From positions 372,001-436,000 of the forward strand of contig NZ_CP011545.1 of NCBI RefSeq assembly GCF_001021045.1: 64,000 bases of DNA, in the 5' to 3' direction. Source of the DNA: Corynebacterium testudinoris. Lineage in GTDB: Bacteria; Actinomycetota; Actinomycetes; Mycobacteriales; Mycobacteriaceae. Below the pieces are notes generated by a model, which was given only the letters and a program-made list of their open reading frames with translations, was not told the DNA's origin and searched no databases. Within the stretch, counting starts at the first letter, position 1, and the number at the start of each line of letters is the position of its first letter. Positions 28,873 through 38,216 of this stretch are shown here, piece by piece. Both the position numbers and the translations under genes were made by a program.

Positions 28873-29101
28873 GGCTCCCAGTCTGCCAAAAGCTCGGATT
28901 TGGGTCATGGCAGCTCCCTCAGGTAGGGTTAGCGATCAGTCCCACGTCTCCACTGTGGGAGCTTGAGAATTCCTCCCAGTAAGCCAGCGAGAGCGGCTGA
29001 CTGGTTTTCGCACGTTTACGGCACCTGGATCATCGGGTGCGGGAAGCGGCGGGAAGCGGAAAACTTGGGCTAGTTCAGATCTTTTAGAGTTTTCGCGGTC
29101 G

Positions 29102-29123
29102 GTGATGTCCGGCCGGACATCAC
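29102..29123. promoter_or_regulatory. 22-base perfect palindrome before rpsL
   Basis: GTGATGTCC (29102-29110), GGCC, then GGACATCAC (29115-29123). As RNA it makes a nine-pair stem with a GGCC loop, 25 bases before the rpsL ATG. As DNA it would suit a dimeric regulator. An S7- or S12-linked control element is possible. Confidence 0.55.
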
Positions 29124-29148
29124 TTCGATCATCAAAGAAAGACGGTTC

Positions 29149-29520
29149 ATGCCTACTATTCAGCAGCTGGTCCGCAAGGGCCGCCACGATAAGACGAGCA
29201 AGGTTTCGACCGCAGCTCTGAAGGGTTCCCCCCAGCGTCGTGGCGTGTGCACCCGCGTGTACACCACCACTCCTAAGAAGCCGAACTCCGCTCTGCGTAA
29301 GGTCGCCCGTGTGCGCCTGACCACCGGCATCGAGGTTTCCGCCTACATCCCGGGCGAGGGCCACAACCTGCAGGAGCACTCCATGGTGCTCGTTCGCGGC
29401 GGTCGTGTGAAGGACCTCCCGGGTGTGCGCTACAAGATCGTCCGCGGCACCCTCGACACCCAGGGTGTCAAGGACCGCAAGCAGGCCCGTTCCCGCTACG
29501 GCGCCAAGAAGGAGAAGTAA
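29149..29520 (+). CDS. rpsL: 30S ribosomal protein S12
   Basis: A 123-residue protein of the decoding centre. [36 protein letters not shown], and [16 protein letters not shown] are conserved. The two lysines linked to streptomycin action (in PKKPNS and VKDLPG) are wild type. AAAGAAAGACGG lies before the ATG. rpsG follows after three bases. Confidence 0.98.
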   Translation: MPTIQQLVRKGRHDKTSKVSTAALKGSPQRRGVCTRVYTTTPKKPNSALRKVARVRLTTGIEVSAYIPGEGHNLQEHSMVLVRGGRVKDLPGVRYKIVRGTLDTQGVKDRKQARSRYGAKKEK

Positions 29521-29523
29521 ACA

Positions 29524-29991
29524 ATGCGTAAGAATGCAGCTCCGAAGCGCCCCGTCGTTAAGGACCCGGTTTACAAGTCCGAGGTTGTCACCCAGCTCGT
29601 GAACAAGGTTCTGCTGGACGGCAAGAAGTCCACCGCTGAGCGCATCGTCTACGGTGCTCTCGAGGCTTGCCGCGAGAAGACCGGCACCGATCCGGTTGGC
29701 ACCCTGGAGAAGGCTCTGGGCAACATCCGCCCGGACCTCGAGGTTCGCTCCCGCCGCGTCGGTGGCGCCACCTACCAGGTTCCCGTTGAGGTCCGCCCGG
29801 GCCGCTCCAACACCCTGGCACTGCGTTGGCTGGTCACCTTCACCCGTCAGCGCCGCGAGAACACCATGGTGGATCGCCTGGCCAACGAGATCCTGGATGC
29901 GTCCAACGGTCTCGGTGCTTCCGTGAAGCGTCGCGAGGACACCCACAAGATGGCCGAGGCCAACCGCGCCTTCGCCCACTACCGCTGGTAG
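29524..29991 (+). CDS. rpsG: 30S ribosomal protein S7
   Basis: A 155-residue assembly protein of the small-subunit head. [60 protein letters not shown] and [14 protein letters not shown] are diagnostic. It is co-translated with rpsL. In other bacteria S7 represses this operon. Confidence 0.98.
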   Translation: MRKNAAPKRPVVKDPVYKSEVVTQLVNKVLLDGKKSTAERIVYGALEACREKTGTDPVGTLEKALGNIRPDLEVRSRRVGGATYQVPVEVRPGRSNTLALRWLVTFTRQRRENTMVDRLANEILDASNGLGASVKRREDTHKMAEANRAFAHYRW

Positions 29992-30116
29992 TAGAGTCCC
30001 TCACTCATGGCCCACGCGACCGTGCTTGTTCGCGCCGAACCGTGCCGCACTATGTGCGGCAGGCGGGGCGTCGAAAAGCAAGCAATCGCCTGGGCCTTCG
30101 GTGTATGACCTTCTAG

Positions 30117-30132
30117 GGCTGCCTAGGCAGCC
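30117..30132. promoter_or_regulatory. 16-base palindrome in the rpsG-fusA spacer
   Basis: GGCTGCC-TA-GGCAGCC is perfectly symmetric and lies 93 bases before fusA. TGCCGCAC-TAT-GTGCGGCA (30043-30061) is another strong hairpin in the same 233-base spacer. No T run follows either. A fusA promoter or a translational control element may be here. Confidence 0.4.
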
Positions 30133-30224
30133 ATTTAGTGGCAGTATTAAACGAGAACTATCCACCGACGGCGTTATTGGCGTAACAGCCAAGGGCGTCC
30201 ATATTTACAAGTTGGGGTAAGAAC

Positions 30225-32348
30225 GTGGCACAAGAAGTGCTTAAGGACCTAAACAAGGTCCGCAACATCGGCATCATGGCCCACATCGATGCCGGTAAGA
30301 CCACCACCACCGAGCGCATCCTGTTCTACACGGGTATCAACCGCAAGGTTGGCGAGACCCACGACGGTGCCTCCACCACTGACTGGATGGAGCAGGAGAA
30401 GGAGCGTGGCATCACGATCACCTCCGCCGCCGTCACCTGTTTCTGGAAGAACAACCAGATCAACATCATTGACACCCCCGGTCACGTCGACTTCACCGTC
30501 GAGGTTGAGCGTTCCCTCCGTGTCCTCGACGGCGCTGTCGCTGTCTTCGACGGCAAGGAAGGCGTTGAGCCGCAGTCCGAGCAGGTCTGGCGTCAGGCTG
30601 CTAAGTACGACGTCCCGCGTATCTGCTTTGTCAACAAGATGGACAAGCTGGGCGCAGACTTCTACTACACGGTTGACACCATCGTCGATCGCCTCGGCGC
30701 TAAGCCGCTGGTCATGCAGCTGCCGATCGGCGCTGAGGATGACTTCGACGGCGTCGTTGACCTCATCGACATGCAGGCTCTGACCTGGCGTGGCGTTACT
30801 GAGATCGGAACCGAAGCCACCATCGAGGAGATCCCGGCTGACCTGCAGGAGCGCGCTGCAGAGTACCGCGAGAAGCTGCTCGAGACGGTCGCTGAGTCCG
30901 ATGACGCTCTCATGGAGAAGTACTTTGGCGGCGAAGAGCTGACCAAGGAAGAGATCCAGGGCGCTATCCGCAAGATGGTCGTTAACTCCGACATCTACCC
31001 GGTCTTCTGTGGCACCGCCTACCGCAACAAGGGCATCCAGCCGCTGCTCGACGCCGTCGTTGCCTACCTGCCGAACCCGCTTGACGTGGGCGAGGTTGAG
31101 GGCCATGCACTCGGCGATGACGCTGAGATCATCACCCGCAAGCCGTCCGTCGACGAGCCTTTCTCGGCTCTGGCGTTCAAGATTGCAGCTCACCCGTTCT
31201 TCGGCAAGCTGACCTTCGTCCGTGTCTACTCGGGTCGCGTTGAGCCGGGTAACCAGGTGCTCAACTCCACCAAGGACAAGAAGGAGCGCATCGGCAAGCT
31301 CTTCCAGATGCACGCCAACAAGGAGAACCCGGTCGACGAGGCTCTGGCTGGCAACATCTACGCCTTCATCGGCCTCAAGGACACCACCACCGGTGACACC
31401 CTGTCCGCACAGGATGCCCCGATCATCCTCGAGTCCATGGACTTCCCGGACCCGGTGATCAAGGTCTCCATCGAGCCGAAGACCAAGTCCGACCAGGAGA
31501 AGCTCGGCGTCGCCATTCAGAAGCTCTCTGAAGAGGACCCGACCTTCACCGTCGAGCTGGACGACGAGTCCGGCCAGACCGTCATCGGCGGCATGGGCGA
31601 GCTCCACCTCGACGTCCTCGTCGACCGCATGAAGCGCGAGTACAAGGTTGAGGCTAACGTCGGCGCCCCGCAGGTTGCTTACCGCGAGACGATCCGCAAG
31701 CCCGTCGAGAAGCTTGAGTACACCCACAAGAAGCAGACGGGTGGCTCCGGCCAGTTCGCTAAGGTCATCATCTCCCTGGAGCCCTACGCTCCGTCCGAGG
31801 ACGAGCTGGCAGAGGGCGAGTCAGCTCTGTACAAGTTCGAAAATGCCGTCACCGGTGGTCGCGTTCCGCGCGAGTACATTCCTTCCGTTGACGCCGGCAT
31901 CCAGGACGCCATGCAGTACGGCTACCTCGCTGGCTTCCCGCTGGTCAACATCAAGGCCACCCTGCTCGACGGCCAGTACCACGAGGTTGACTCCTCGGAA
32001 ATGGCCTTCAAGGTCGCCGGTTCCCAGGCACTCAAGGAGGCTGTGGCCAAGGCTAAGCCGGTCCTGCTTGAGCCGCTGATGGCCGTCGAGGTTGTCACCC
32101 CGGAGGAGTACATGGGCGAGGTCATCGGCGACATCAACTCCCGCCGTGGCCAGGTCAACTCCATGGACGATCGTTCCGGCGCCAAGGTCGTCAAGGCTAA
32201 GGTTCCGCTGTCCGAGATGTTCGGCTACGTCGGCGACCTGCGTTCCAAGACCCAGGGTCGTGCGAACTACACCATGGTCTTCGACTCTTACGCCGAGGTC
32301 CCCAACAGCGTCTCTGAGGCCATCATCTCCGAGCGCACCGGCAACTAA
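30225..32348 (+). CDS. fusA: Elongation factor G
   Basis: A 707-residue GTPase that drives translocation. G motifs are [15 protein letters not shown] (P-loop), GITITSAA (switch I), DTPGHVDF and NKMDKLGA. Domain II includes [16 protein letters not shown], domain [11 protein letters not shown], domain [16 protein letters not shown]. Start GTG 30225 gives [11 protein letters not shown], with TTGGGGTAAG before it. A single EF-G copy of full length is seen. Confidence 0.97.
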   Translation: MAQEVLKDLNKVRNIGIMAHIDAGKTTTTERILFYTGINRKVGETHDGASTTDWMEQEKERGITITSAAVTCFWKNNQINIIDTPGHVDFTVEVERSLRVLDGAVAVFDGKEGVEPQSEQVWRQAAKYDVPRICFVNKMDKLGADFYYTVDTIVDRLGAKPLVMQLPIGAEDDFDGVVDLIDMQALTWRGVTEIGTEATIEEIPADLQERAAEYREKLLETVAESDDALMEKYFGGEELTKEEIQGAIRKMVVNSDIYPVFCGTAYRNKGIQPLLDAVVAYLPNPLDVGEVEGHALGDDAEIITRKPSVDEPFSALAFKIAAHPFFGKLTFVRVYSGRVEPGNQVLNSTKDKKERIGKLFQMHANKENPVDEALAGNIYAFIGLKDTTTGDTLSAQDAPIILESMDFPDPVIKVSIEPKTKSDQEKLGVAIQKLSEEDPTFTVELDDESGQTVIGGMGELHLDVLVDRMKREYKVEANVGAPQVAYRETIRKPVEKLEYTHKKQTGGSGQFAKVIISLEPYAPSEDELAEGESALYKFENAVTGGRVPREYIPSVDAGIQDAMQYGYLAGFPLVNIKATLLDGQYHEVDSSEMAFKVAGSQALKEAVAKAKPVLLEPLMAVEVVTPEEYMGEVIGDINSRRGQVNSMDDRSGAKVVKAKVPLSEMFGYVGDLRSKTQGRANYTMVFDSYAEVPNSVSEAIISERTGN

Positions 32349-32367
32349 CAGTTGCCGCTAGTCGGGA

Positions 32368-32466
32368 GGCCGTGACTGGCTTTTCGCTTATCTGCTCCGC
32401 CGTGCCGCGGCGCAGATTAGCAGTCACGGTGGCCCCGACACCCACGGTGTGGGTAGCGGTCGGGCT
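32368..32466 (+). terminator. Stem-loops after fusA
   Basis: GGCCGTGACTG (from 32368) pairs with CAGTCACGGTGGCC (to 32434). A second hairpin CCCGACACCCAC/GTGGGTAGCGGTCGGG lies at 32434-32464. Neither has a T run. They may terminate part of the fusA transcript. Confidence 0.45.
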
Positions 32467-32551
32467 GAATGCTCACTGGGCTTGTTCGATCACAGTGAAC
32501 ATTGAGTCGGCCGTTACCCCGCGTGAGATCCTCGGGTAAACCGGCTGCAGT

Positions 32552-32580
32552 TTGAAAAAACAGCCGCCTAAACCTAGGAT
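32552..32580 (+). promoter_or_regulatory. tuf promoter
   Basis: TTGAAA (32552-32557) and TAGGAT (32575-32580) are exactly 17 bases apart, a very good corynebacterial promoter. Start near 32587 gives a leader of about 117 bases. CGGCTG/CAGCCG flank the -35 box as a small inverted repeat (32542-32566). Confidence 0.7.
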
Positions 32581-32703
32581 CGTGTAACTGGCACATTGTG
32601 AGACCATTGTGCGCAGCGCCGAATTAGCGTTGCGCCTGATGGAGACTGTCAACCAACGTGGCTGCGAAGGTCGTAGCCACCATGAAGTCCAGGAGGACAT
32701 ACA

Positions 32704-33897
32704 GTGGCAAAGGCGAAATTCGAGCGTACGAAGCCCCACGTCAACATCGGCACCATTGGTCACGTTGACCACGGCAAGACCACCACCACCGCCGCCATCA
32801 CCAAGGTTCTGGCTGACGCATACCCGGACCTCAACGAGGCCTTCGCCTTCGACGCTATTGATAAGGCACCGGAGGAGAAGGAGCGTGGCATCACGATCAA
32901 CATCTCCCACGTTGAGTACCAGACCGAGAAGCGCCACTACGCGCACGTCGATGCTCCGGGCCACGCCGACTACATCAAGAACATGATCACCGGCGCTGCT
33001 CAGATGGACGGCGCTATCCTCGTCGTCGCCGCAACCGACGGCCCGATGCCGCAGACCCGCGAGCACGTGCTGCTGGCTCGCCAGGTTGGCGTTCCTTACA
33101 TCCTCGTTGCCCTGAACAAGTGCGACTCTCCTGACGTTGACGAAGACATGATTGAACTCGTCGAGATGGAGGTCCGCGAGCTTCTGGCTGAGCAGGATTA
33201 CGATGAGGACGCCCCCATCATCCAGATCTCCGCTCTGAAGGCTCTGGAAGGCGACGAGAAGTGGACCAAGCAGATCCTGGAGCTCATGCAGGCTGTGGAC
33301 GATTCCATCCCGGATCCGGTCCGCGAGACCGACAAGCCGTTCCTGATGCCGATCGAGGACATCTTCACCATCACCGGCCGCGGCACCGTCGTGACCGGCC
33401 GTGTTGAGCGTGGCTCCCTGCGCGTCAACGAGGATGTCGAGATCATCGGCATCAAGGAGAAGTCCACCACCACCACCGTCACCGGTATCGAGATGTTCCG
33501 TAAGCTCCTCGACTACACCGAGGCTGGCGACAACTGTGGTCTGCTGCTTCGTGGCATCAAGCGCGAGGACGTTGAGCGTGGCCAGGTCATCATCAAGCCG
33601 GGCGCTTACACCCCCCACACCGAGTTCGAGGGTTCCGTCTACGTCCTGTCCAAGGACGAGGGCGGCCGCCACACCCCGTTCTTCGATAACTACCGCCCGC
33701 AGTTCTACTTCCGCACCACCGACGTCACCGGCGTCGTGAAGCTGCCGGAGGGCACCGAGATGGTTATGCCCGGCGACAACGTCGACATGACCGTCACCCT
33801 GATCCAGCCGGTCGCTATGGACGAGGGCCTGCGCTTCGCTATCCGCGAGGGCTCCCGCACCGTCGGCGCTGGCCGCGTCACCAAGATCATCAAGTAA
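32704..33897 (+). CDS. tuf: Elongation factor Tu
   Basis: A 397-residue GTPase that delivers aminoacyl-t[17 protein letters not shown] (P-loop), [33 protein letters not shown] and NKCDSPD are all present. Domain III includes [15 protein letters not shown] and ends [14 protein letters not shown] 32704 follows AGGAGG. It has its own promoter and terminator and is the only tuf seen. Confidence 0.98.
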   Translation: MAKAKFERTKPHVNIGTIGHVDHGKTTTTAAITKVLADAYPDLNEAFAFDAIDKAPEEKERGITINISHVEYQTEKRHYAHVDAPGHADYIKNMITGAAQMDGAILVVAATDGPMPQTREHVLLARQVGVPYILVALNKCDSPDVDEDMIELVEMEVRELLAEQDYDEDAPIIQISALKALEGDEKWTKQILELMQAVDDSIPDPVRETDKPFLMPIEDIFTITGRGTVVTGRVERGSLRVNEDVEIIGIKEKSTTTTVTGIEMFRKLLDYTEAGDNCGLLLRGIKREDVERGQVIIKPGAYTPHTEFEGSVYVLSKDEGGRHTPFFDNYRPQFYFRTTDVTGVVKLPEGTEMVMPGDNVDMTVTLIQPVAMDEGLRFAIREGSRTVGAGRVTKIIK

Positions 33898-33922
33898 TTA
33901 CTTTGTGATCTAAAACCCTGAG

Positions 33923-33956
33923 AGGGGCCTGGAGGATTTTCCTTCGGGCCCCTTTT
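33923..33956 (+). terminator. tuf terminator
   Basis: AGGGGCC (33923-33929) pairs with GGCCCCT (33947-33953), with inner AGGA/TCCT-like pairing, then TTTT. It lies 25 bases after the tuf stop. Confidence 0.85.
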
Positions 33957-33990
33957 CGGTTTTCTACAGCTAAGCGGTATCTTCTTAGCC

Positions 33991-34410
33991 ATGCTGCGAA
34001 CAATCCTTGGGTCGAAGATCCACCGCGCCACGGTCACGCAGGCCGACCTCAACTACGTGGGGTCCATTACCGTCGACGCCGACCTTCTCGACGCCGCCGA
34101 TCTCATCGAAGGGGAGAAGGTCTCCGTCGTCGACGTCACCAACGGCGCCCGCCTGGACACCTACGTCATTACCGGCCCGCGGGGGACCGGCGAGATCTGC
34201 ATCAACGGCGCCGCGGCACACCTCGTGCACCCTGGTGACCTGGTCATCCTCATCTCCTACCTGCACGCGACCACGGAGCAGGCCCGCGCCTACACTCCCC
34301 GCATCGTCCACGTTGATGCCCGCAACCGCATCGTGGCCCTGGGCGATGATCTCGCCGAGCCCGTTCCCGGCTCCGGCACGCTCAGCTCCCGCGACGCGCT
34401 CATCTCTTAA
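33991..34410 (+). CDS. panD: Aspartate 1-decarboxylase
   Basis: A 139-residue pyruvoyl enzyme that makes beta-alanine for pantothenate and CoA. The self-cleavage site is Gly24-Ser25 in NYVGSITVD; Ser25 becomes the pyruvoyl group. [20 protein letters not shown] at the start, then [32 protein letters not shown] and RIVHVDARN follow the family. The length is standard. The next gene starts six bases after the stop, so they form a unit. Confidence 0.95.
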   Translation: MLRTILGSKIHRATVTQADLNYVGSITVDADLLDAADLIEGEKVSVVDVTNGARLDTYVITGPRGTGEICINGAAAHLVHPGDLVILISYLHATTEQARAYTPRIVHVDARNRIVALGDDLAEPVPGSGTLSSRDALIS

Positions 34411-34415
34411 GCCTC

Positions 34416-35108
34416 GTGCAGGATCCCTCGCGCATCCCCGCAGTCCTCGACGCCCTGCGTCGCACCTGGGAAGGTCAACCCGACCTCTCCCTGCCGACCC
34501 TGTTCGCCCGCCTGGCCAACGACGGCATCGGCTGGGGCAGCACCGATGAGCAGTTGCTCACCGTCTTGCAGGAGATGGAGAGGGTGCAGCCTGGAAGGCT
34601 GCCGCTTATCGACGCCCGCGTCACCGCCACCTACCTGTTGGTCACCGAATCGCCCGACTATCGCATCACCGTCGACCCCCGTCGCGTCATCACTCGCCGC
34701 GCCGCCCGGGATTCCCAGCTCGGGCTGTGGACCTATTCGGCCATCCGTCCTGCCTTCGTGGGCCACCCACTCGTGATCACCGATGCAGAGGGCATCGACC
34801 ACCGCCTGGGCGTGGTCACGTCCTGCACCCTGCTCGCCGACATTCCCCTGTCTCTTGATGGGTTGTCTCGCCGCAGACTAGGCGACGCGTCCTACCTGGT
34901 TGTCTTGAGCAATGGCGATACCGTTGTCATCGACCATCGGTTGAGACTGTTTTCCTCCGGCCGGCGGGAGCTTCACCGCGAAGAACTGACCTGGGAGTCC
35001 CTCATGCTCGACGGGTCAACACTCTCCGCGCGGCGCCCTGGCGGGGGTGCGCCCGTCCTCATCGGTGACGTTGCTGAGGTTCATATCCTGCAAGCACCTC
35101 CCGCGTGA
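34416..35108 (+). CDS. Conserved-looking protein of unknown function after panD
   Basis: A 230-residue soluble protein from GTG 34416. It has no signal peptide, membrane helix or motif I recognise. The N-terminal part is helical (RIPAVLDALRRTWEGQPDL, LFARLANDGIGWGSTDEQLL), and the rest looks beta-rich with RITVDPRRVITRRAARDSQLG. It lies six bases after panD and is probably co-translated. Downstream, a short piece of the family B repeat follows. Confidence 0.65.
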   Translation: MQDPSRIPAVLDALRRTWEGQPDLSLPTLFARLANDGIGWGSTDEQLLTVLQEMERVQPGRLPLIDARVTATYLLVTESPDYRITVDPRRVITRRAARDSQLGLWTYSAIRPAFVGHPLVITDAEGIDHRLGVVTSCTLLADIPLSLDGLSRRRLGDASYLVVLSNGDTVVIDHRLRLFSSGRRELHREELTWESLMLDGSTLSARRPGGGAPVLIGDVAEVHILQAPPA

Positions 35109-35128
35109 TCGTGACGCGCTGATCGCGA
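35106..35128. repeat. Possible left-end remnant of family B repeat
   Basis: TGATCGTGACGCGCTGATCGCGA matches the left end of the element at 601 in 21 of 23 positions. The match stops after it and no right end is found. Confidence 0.4.
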
Positions 35129-35163
35129 GGCCAACGCACGGTGGTGCGATCCGCCGGGATCGG

Positions 35164-35718
35164 TCAGCGGGGTGGGCGAAGGTGAACTCGGTAACGAGTG
35201 GTGACGTCAATGCCGGGAAGGGCGGCCCTGAGGTCACGCTCGGTCTCGCGGAGGTGGCTGCACAAGTCGGGCAAGGCGACGGTCGGTTCCGCCCACAGCG
35301 TCAAGGTCATGATGTTATGGCCGAAGCTCCTGGCCACGACGTGGTCGACGGAGTCGATGCGGGAATCCTCTTCCAACTGTCGGGCGACGGCGGACGCCAG
35401 CGTGGCGAGGTTGATCTCGATATCGCCGGCGGTTGAGGATGACGGTGAGTACACCCGGGAGATTCGGTACCGGCGGACATTGACGGCGATGAGCCAGATG
35501 CCGAAGGCCGCGGACGCCACCATGATGAGCGACAAGACGGCGTTGAACCAGCCTTGGTCAGGGGCGGAGCGCCAGGCCGCGAAGTGAATGTTGTCTGCCA
35601 AGGACTGCGCGAGGGGCCAGTTAAAAAAGAGCCCCACGGTCCACAGGCCACCTAGAACGGCGAGAGCGCCGAGCAGGAAGACGAGGGCTCGGTCGAGGAG
35701 GGCGATTCGTCCGTTCAT
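35164..35718 (-). CDS. AmaP-like membrane protein (Asp23 anchoring type)
   Basis: A 184-residue protein with two N-terminal membrane helices (LVFLLGALAVLGGLWTVGLFF and AVLSLIMVASAAFGIWLIAV). A C-terminal alpha/beta domain follows (INLATLASAVARQLEEDSRID, LTLWAEPTVALPDL) resembling half of an Asp23/Gls24 fold. AmaP anchors Asp23 to the membrane in staphylococci; the layout and neighbours suggest the same. Its ATG overlaps the stop of the preceding gene (35715-35718). It is the last of six genes. Confidence 0.7.
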   Translation of the reverse strand: MNGRIALLDRALVFLLGALAVLGGLWTVGLFFNWPLAQSLADNIHFAAWRSAPDQGWFNAVLSLIMVASAAFGIWLIAVNVRRYRISRVYSPSSSTAGDIEINLATLASAVARQLEEDSRIDSVDHVVARSFGHNIMTLTLWAEPTVALPDLCSHLRETERDLRAALPGIDVTTRYRVHLRPPR

Positions 35719-36251
35719 CGGCGCTTAGCTCCCTCATATTGGGCGGTGTTCTGGTGAACCCGCAGGCCAAAGTCCAGCCCCGCCTTGTCCAGGGCTGCCT
35801 GGGCGGCAGCGTGCACGTCAGGGTGAGTACCGGGGTGGGCGCTGTAGGTGACGTGGACTTTTGAACGATCAACGCGAGTGTGTGCGCTTCCGACTCCAGG
35901 GACTGAGCGGGCCGCGGCACTAACGTAGCGGGCGATATCGACGGGGCGCAGCCAAATGCCAGTGTCCGGGTCGATGGCCAGATGGGTCCGCGTGCGGGGG
36001 CGCACGGAAATCCACAGCAGGGCCAGGCCCACCACGAGGGTGATGATCCCGACGGGGAGCATCCACGGTTGGAAGGTGGCGTTGCCCACTGTCATCACCA
36101 GGGGCTCCACCCAGCTCTCGCCGTGGGCATTGTCCGCCGTGCGCAGGTAAAGCTCCCGCCCGCAGACCACAGCCACGGCGACGAGGGCTAGCCCGATGAC
36201 GACCGCGACGTAGCGGGCGAGGGGAGTGGCGCGGGGAGTATCAGCTGACAC
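35715..36251 (-). CDS. DUF6286-type membrane protein of the Asp23 cluster
   Basis: A 178-residue protein with two membrane helices (YVAVVIGLALVAVAVVCGREL and LPVGIITLVVGLALLWISV). A C-terminal domain follows (DIARYVSAAARSVPGVGSAHTRVDRSKVHVTYS) that again looks like the alkaline-shock fold. It overlaps its neighbours on both sides by a few bases. Its role is inferred only from the operon; the DUF name is from memory. Confidence 0.65.
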   Translation of the reverse strand: MSADTPRATPLARYVAVVIGLALVAVAVVCGRELYLRTADNAHGESWVEPLVMTVGNATFQPWMLPVGIITLVVGLALLWISVRPRTRTHLAIDPDTGIWLRPVDIARYVSAAARSVPGVGSAHTRVDRSKVHVTYSAHPGTHPDVHAAAQAALDKAGLDFGLRVHQNTAQYEGAKRR

Positions 36252-36687
36252 GAGGGCGCCTTTCCTCGACCACGGGCGTCACCGTGATGGGCCGCAGTGG
36301 GGCGGGCGTGGCGACGGTGATGGGGCGGGGGGTGGGGTGCGCCGGGTGGGCGTCGATAAGCAACGATGTCACCCGTGCCCCCGGAACGACCGGGCCGACA
36401 ACGACATTGACCCGCGTGACAGCCAGTCCCGTGAGGGACTGCACCCATTCCGTGATGGTGGTGCGGACGGCCTCGGCGACGCGGGTGACTGGCGACGGCC
36501 ACGTGACAGCGATGAATGCCTCGATGCTGCAAGCGTTGGCGTAATGATCCACCTCAACGTCATAACGCGGATAGGTGCGCCCGGCCATGCGATCGAGGCC
36601 ACGACCGAGGGTCGTCGTGCCCGGGACGGACGCGGCGGCCATGGCGACGATGCGGGAGACCGCCCGGTCGGTGATGGTCAACGTCAT
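36241..36687 (-). CDS. Asp23/Gls24 family envelope stress protein, paralogue 2
   Basis: A 148-residue protein. TITDRAVSRIVAMAAASVPGT, VEVDHYANACSIEAFIAVTWP, RVAEAVRTTITEWVQSLTGL and VTRVNVVVGPV follow the Asp23/Gls24 pattern (self-association helix, then VxxxVNVxVxDV). The tail is Pro/Thr/Val-rich and predicted flexible. It shares the operon with a second, canonical member at 37185. Confidence 0.75.
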   Translation of the reverse strand: MTLTITDRAVSRIVAMAAASVPGTTTLGRGLDRMAGRTYPRYDVEVDHYANACSIEAFIAVTWPSPVTRVAEAVRTTITEWVQSLTGLAVTRVNVVVGPVVPGARVTSLLIDAHPAHPTPRPITVATPAPLRPITVTPVVEERRPRVS

Positions 36688-36689
36688 CC

Positions 36690-36872
36690 TCAGCCCCGGC
36701 TCCCGCGAGTGAAAATGGCGGACAGATCAATGCGGCCATCCAACTGCGCCCCAATGATCGTGCCGACAGCACCGAACACCAGCACATAGATCAGGCCAAG
36801 CCAGCCGCCGAAGATCACCGCGAAGGCGAGTGCGATGCCAAGGACCAGGCCAGTGAAAGTGTGATTGTTCAT
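36690..36872 (-). CDS. DUF2273-like small membrane protein
   Basis: A 60-residue protein, nearly all membrane-embedded (GLVLGIALAFAVIFGGWLGLIYVLVFGAVGTIIGA), ending in a short polar tail. Small DUF2273 proteins regularly accompany asp23-amaP genes, which supports the call. Its ATG overlaps the stop of the gene before it (36869-36872). Confidence 0.75.
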   Translation of the reverse strand: MNNHTFTGLVLGIALAFAVIFGGWLGLIYVLVFGAVGTIIGAQLDGRIDLSAIFTRGSRG

Positions 36873-37174
36873 GATGACTCCTGCGCGTCAGAGAAGTGGA
36901 CATCGGCGGTCAAACCAGGAAGAACTGCAGCCGTCAATCCGCGGACCTCATCGGCGATCTCCGCGAGGGGCCGCCCGGCCGTGAGATCGAGGATGAGATG
37001 GATGGACAACGTGGCCCCCTTCACCTGCAAACCTGGGACCCGGTGCCGCGGGTACAGCAAAGCAACCTCGCCGAACTGGCCCGGATGGAGGCCCGCCACA
37101 CCGGGGACCGCCACCAGCTGCTGAGCCAAAGCATCAGCGACGTCCTGGGGAATGGGATCAGGGAGAGGCATGTC
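36869..37174 (-). CDS. Small Asp23-like domain protein
   Basis: A 101-residue protein from ATG 37174. IPQDVADALAQQLVAVPGVAGL, VKGATLSIHLILDLTAGRPL and IADEVRGLTAAVLPGLTADVHF match the core of the alkaline-shock fold. The frame extends upstream to 37264, but those residues look unlike protein and overlap the spacer. It has no membrane helix. Confidence 0.65.
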   Translation of the reverse strand, partial: DMPLPDPIPQDVADALAQQLVAVPGVAGLHPGQFGEVALLYPRHRVPGLQVKGATLSIHLILDLTAGRPLAEIADEVRGLTAAVLPGLTADVHFSDAQESS

Positions 37175-37184
37175 TCGCGCGGTC

Positions 37185-37685
37185 CTACTGGACCCGCGGT
37201 GCGAGCTCGGTCGGGGCGGGGGAATGAGGCTCCTCGTCCTCACCGAGGTCAAGGTGCACATCATGGACCGTCACGTTGACCTCCGTGACCTCCAGGCCGG
37301 TCATGCGCTCCACAGCATTGATGATGTTCCGGCGAATAGCCTCCGCGAGCTCGTGGATGGCCACACCGTACTCGGCGACGATGGCGACATCGACAGCTGC
37401 CTGGCGCTCACCCACCTCAACGGACACACCCTGCTGGACAGTCGACGCAGACCCGGCGAAAGACTCGCGGATCGCGCCGACCATGCGGGCTGCGCCGCCA
37501 CCGAGGGCATACACACCGGACACTTCCCGAGCGGCCAACCCCGCGATCTTGCTCACGACAACGTCATCGATCCGGGTGACGCCGCGGCTGGTGTCCCCGA
37601 CGGATCCCAACACCTCCGCCGCTTCTGCTGCGACCGTTGTGTCCGTAGCTGACACGAAGGGATCCTGCGGGCTGTTCTCTGACAT
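37185..37685 (-). CDS. Asp23/Gls24 family envelope stress response protein
   Basis: A 166-residue protein, first of the operon. GVTRIDDVVVSKIAGLAAREVSGVYAL, then VEVGERQAAVDVAIVAEYGVAIHELAEAIRRNIINAVERMTGLEVTEVNVTVHDV is the full family pattern. ATG 37685 follows GGAG. Members form filaments or layers at the inner membrane under alkaline or envelope stress. Five related genes follow on the same strand with overlaps, and the operon diverges from the S10 operon. Confidence 0.85.
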   Translation of the reverse strand: MSENSPQDPFVSATDTTVAAEAAEVLGSVGDTSRGVTRIDDVVVSKIAGLAAREVSGVYALGGGAARMVGAIRESFAGSASTVQQGVSVEVGERQAAVDVAIVAEYGVAIHELAEAIRRNIINAVERMTGLEVTEVNVTVHDVHLDLGEDEEPHSPAPTELAPRVQ

Positions 37686-37738
37686 GATGTGACTCCTGCA
37701 ACAGTAGGTATCAAGGCGTGATCCCCATAGTAGACGGA

Positions 37739-37768
37739 TTGTGTTTCCCACCGGGACCGTGCTTTAAT
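37739..37768 (+). promoter_or_regulatory. Candidate promoter of the S10 operon
   Basis: TTGTGT (37739-37744) and TTTAAT (37763-37768) are 18 bases apart. The start near 37775 would give a leader of about 440 bases before rpsJ, long enough for an S10-type regulatory leader. Confidence 0.35.
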
Positions 37769-37950
37769 ACATGGGTTGCTTTAACACAGTGCTGTCTTCA
37801 GGCCCCGGCCTGGATCGCATCACTGCTGGTAGGGCAAACATGACACCTTCGTCAGACAGTCTTGAACCGACTGGCTGGGAAGGCTTCGCAATCGGGTCAA
37901 AGTCACCGTCAAGGTCTGGCACACCCGAGCGCGAGGACCGGAGAAGGGGC

Positions 37951-38183
37951 ATGGCAAATAAACAGCGGCAGTACGCAAGGGCCCCACGCTTATCGCGATG
38001 AGATCCCTTCCTTCTTGATCACGGGTCTTGTACCCCGTCAGGAGCACTTCCACGCGTTGATTTGTTCACGTCCTGGAACCCTCCCGGCTAGTCATGGCAA
38101 TCAAGAAACTGGCGTTGCGCCCAGGCCCTAAGCCCGGACAACGTTATAGAGAAATCGAGAAGCGAATTCCCACCGCTCCTTAA
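37951..38183 (+). other. Leader region of the S10 operon with two very short ORFs
   Basis: In the 530-base gap before rpsJ, ATG 37951 (after GGAGAAGGGG) opens 16 codons, MANKQRQYARAPRLSR. ATG 38094 opens 29 codons, beginning MAIKKLALRPGPKPGQRYR and ending at TAA 38183. Both are strongly basic, like fragments of ribosomal proteins, but neither matches one I know. The second lacks a ribosome site. They may be translated leaders or chance frames. Confidence 0.3.
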
Positions 38184-38216
38184 TGTGATGTGGGACTAGC
38201 GAGGAAGAGGATAAGC

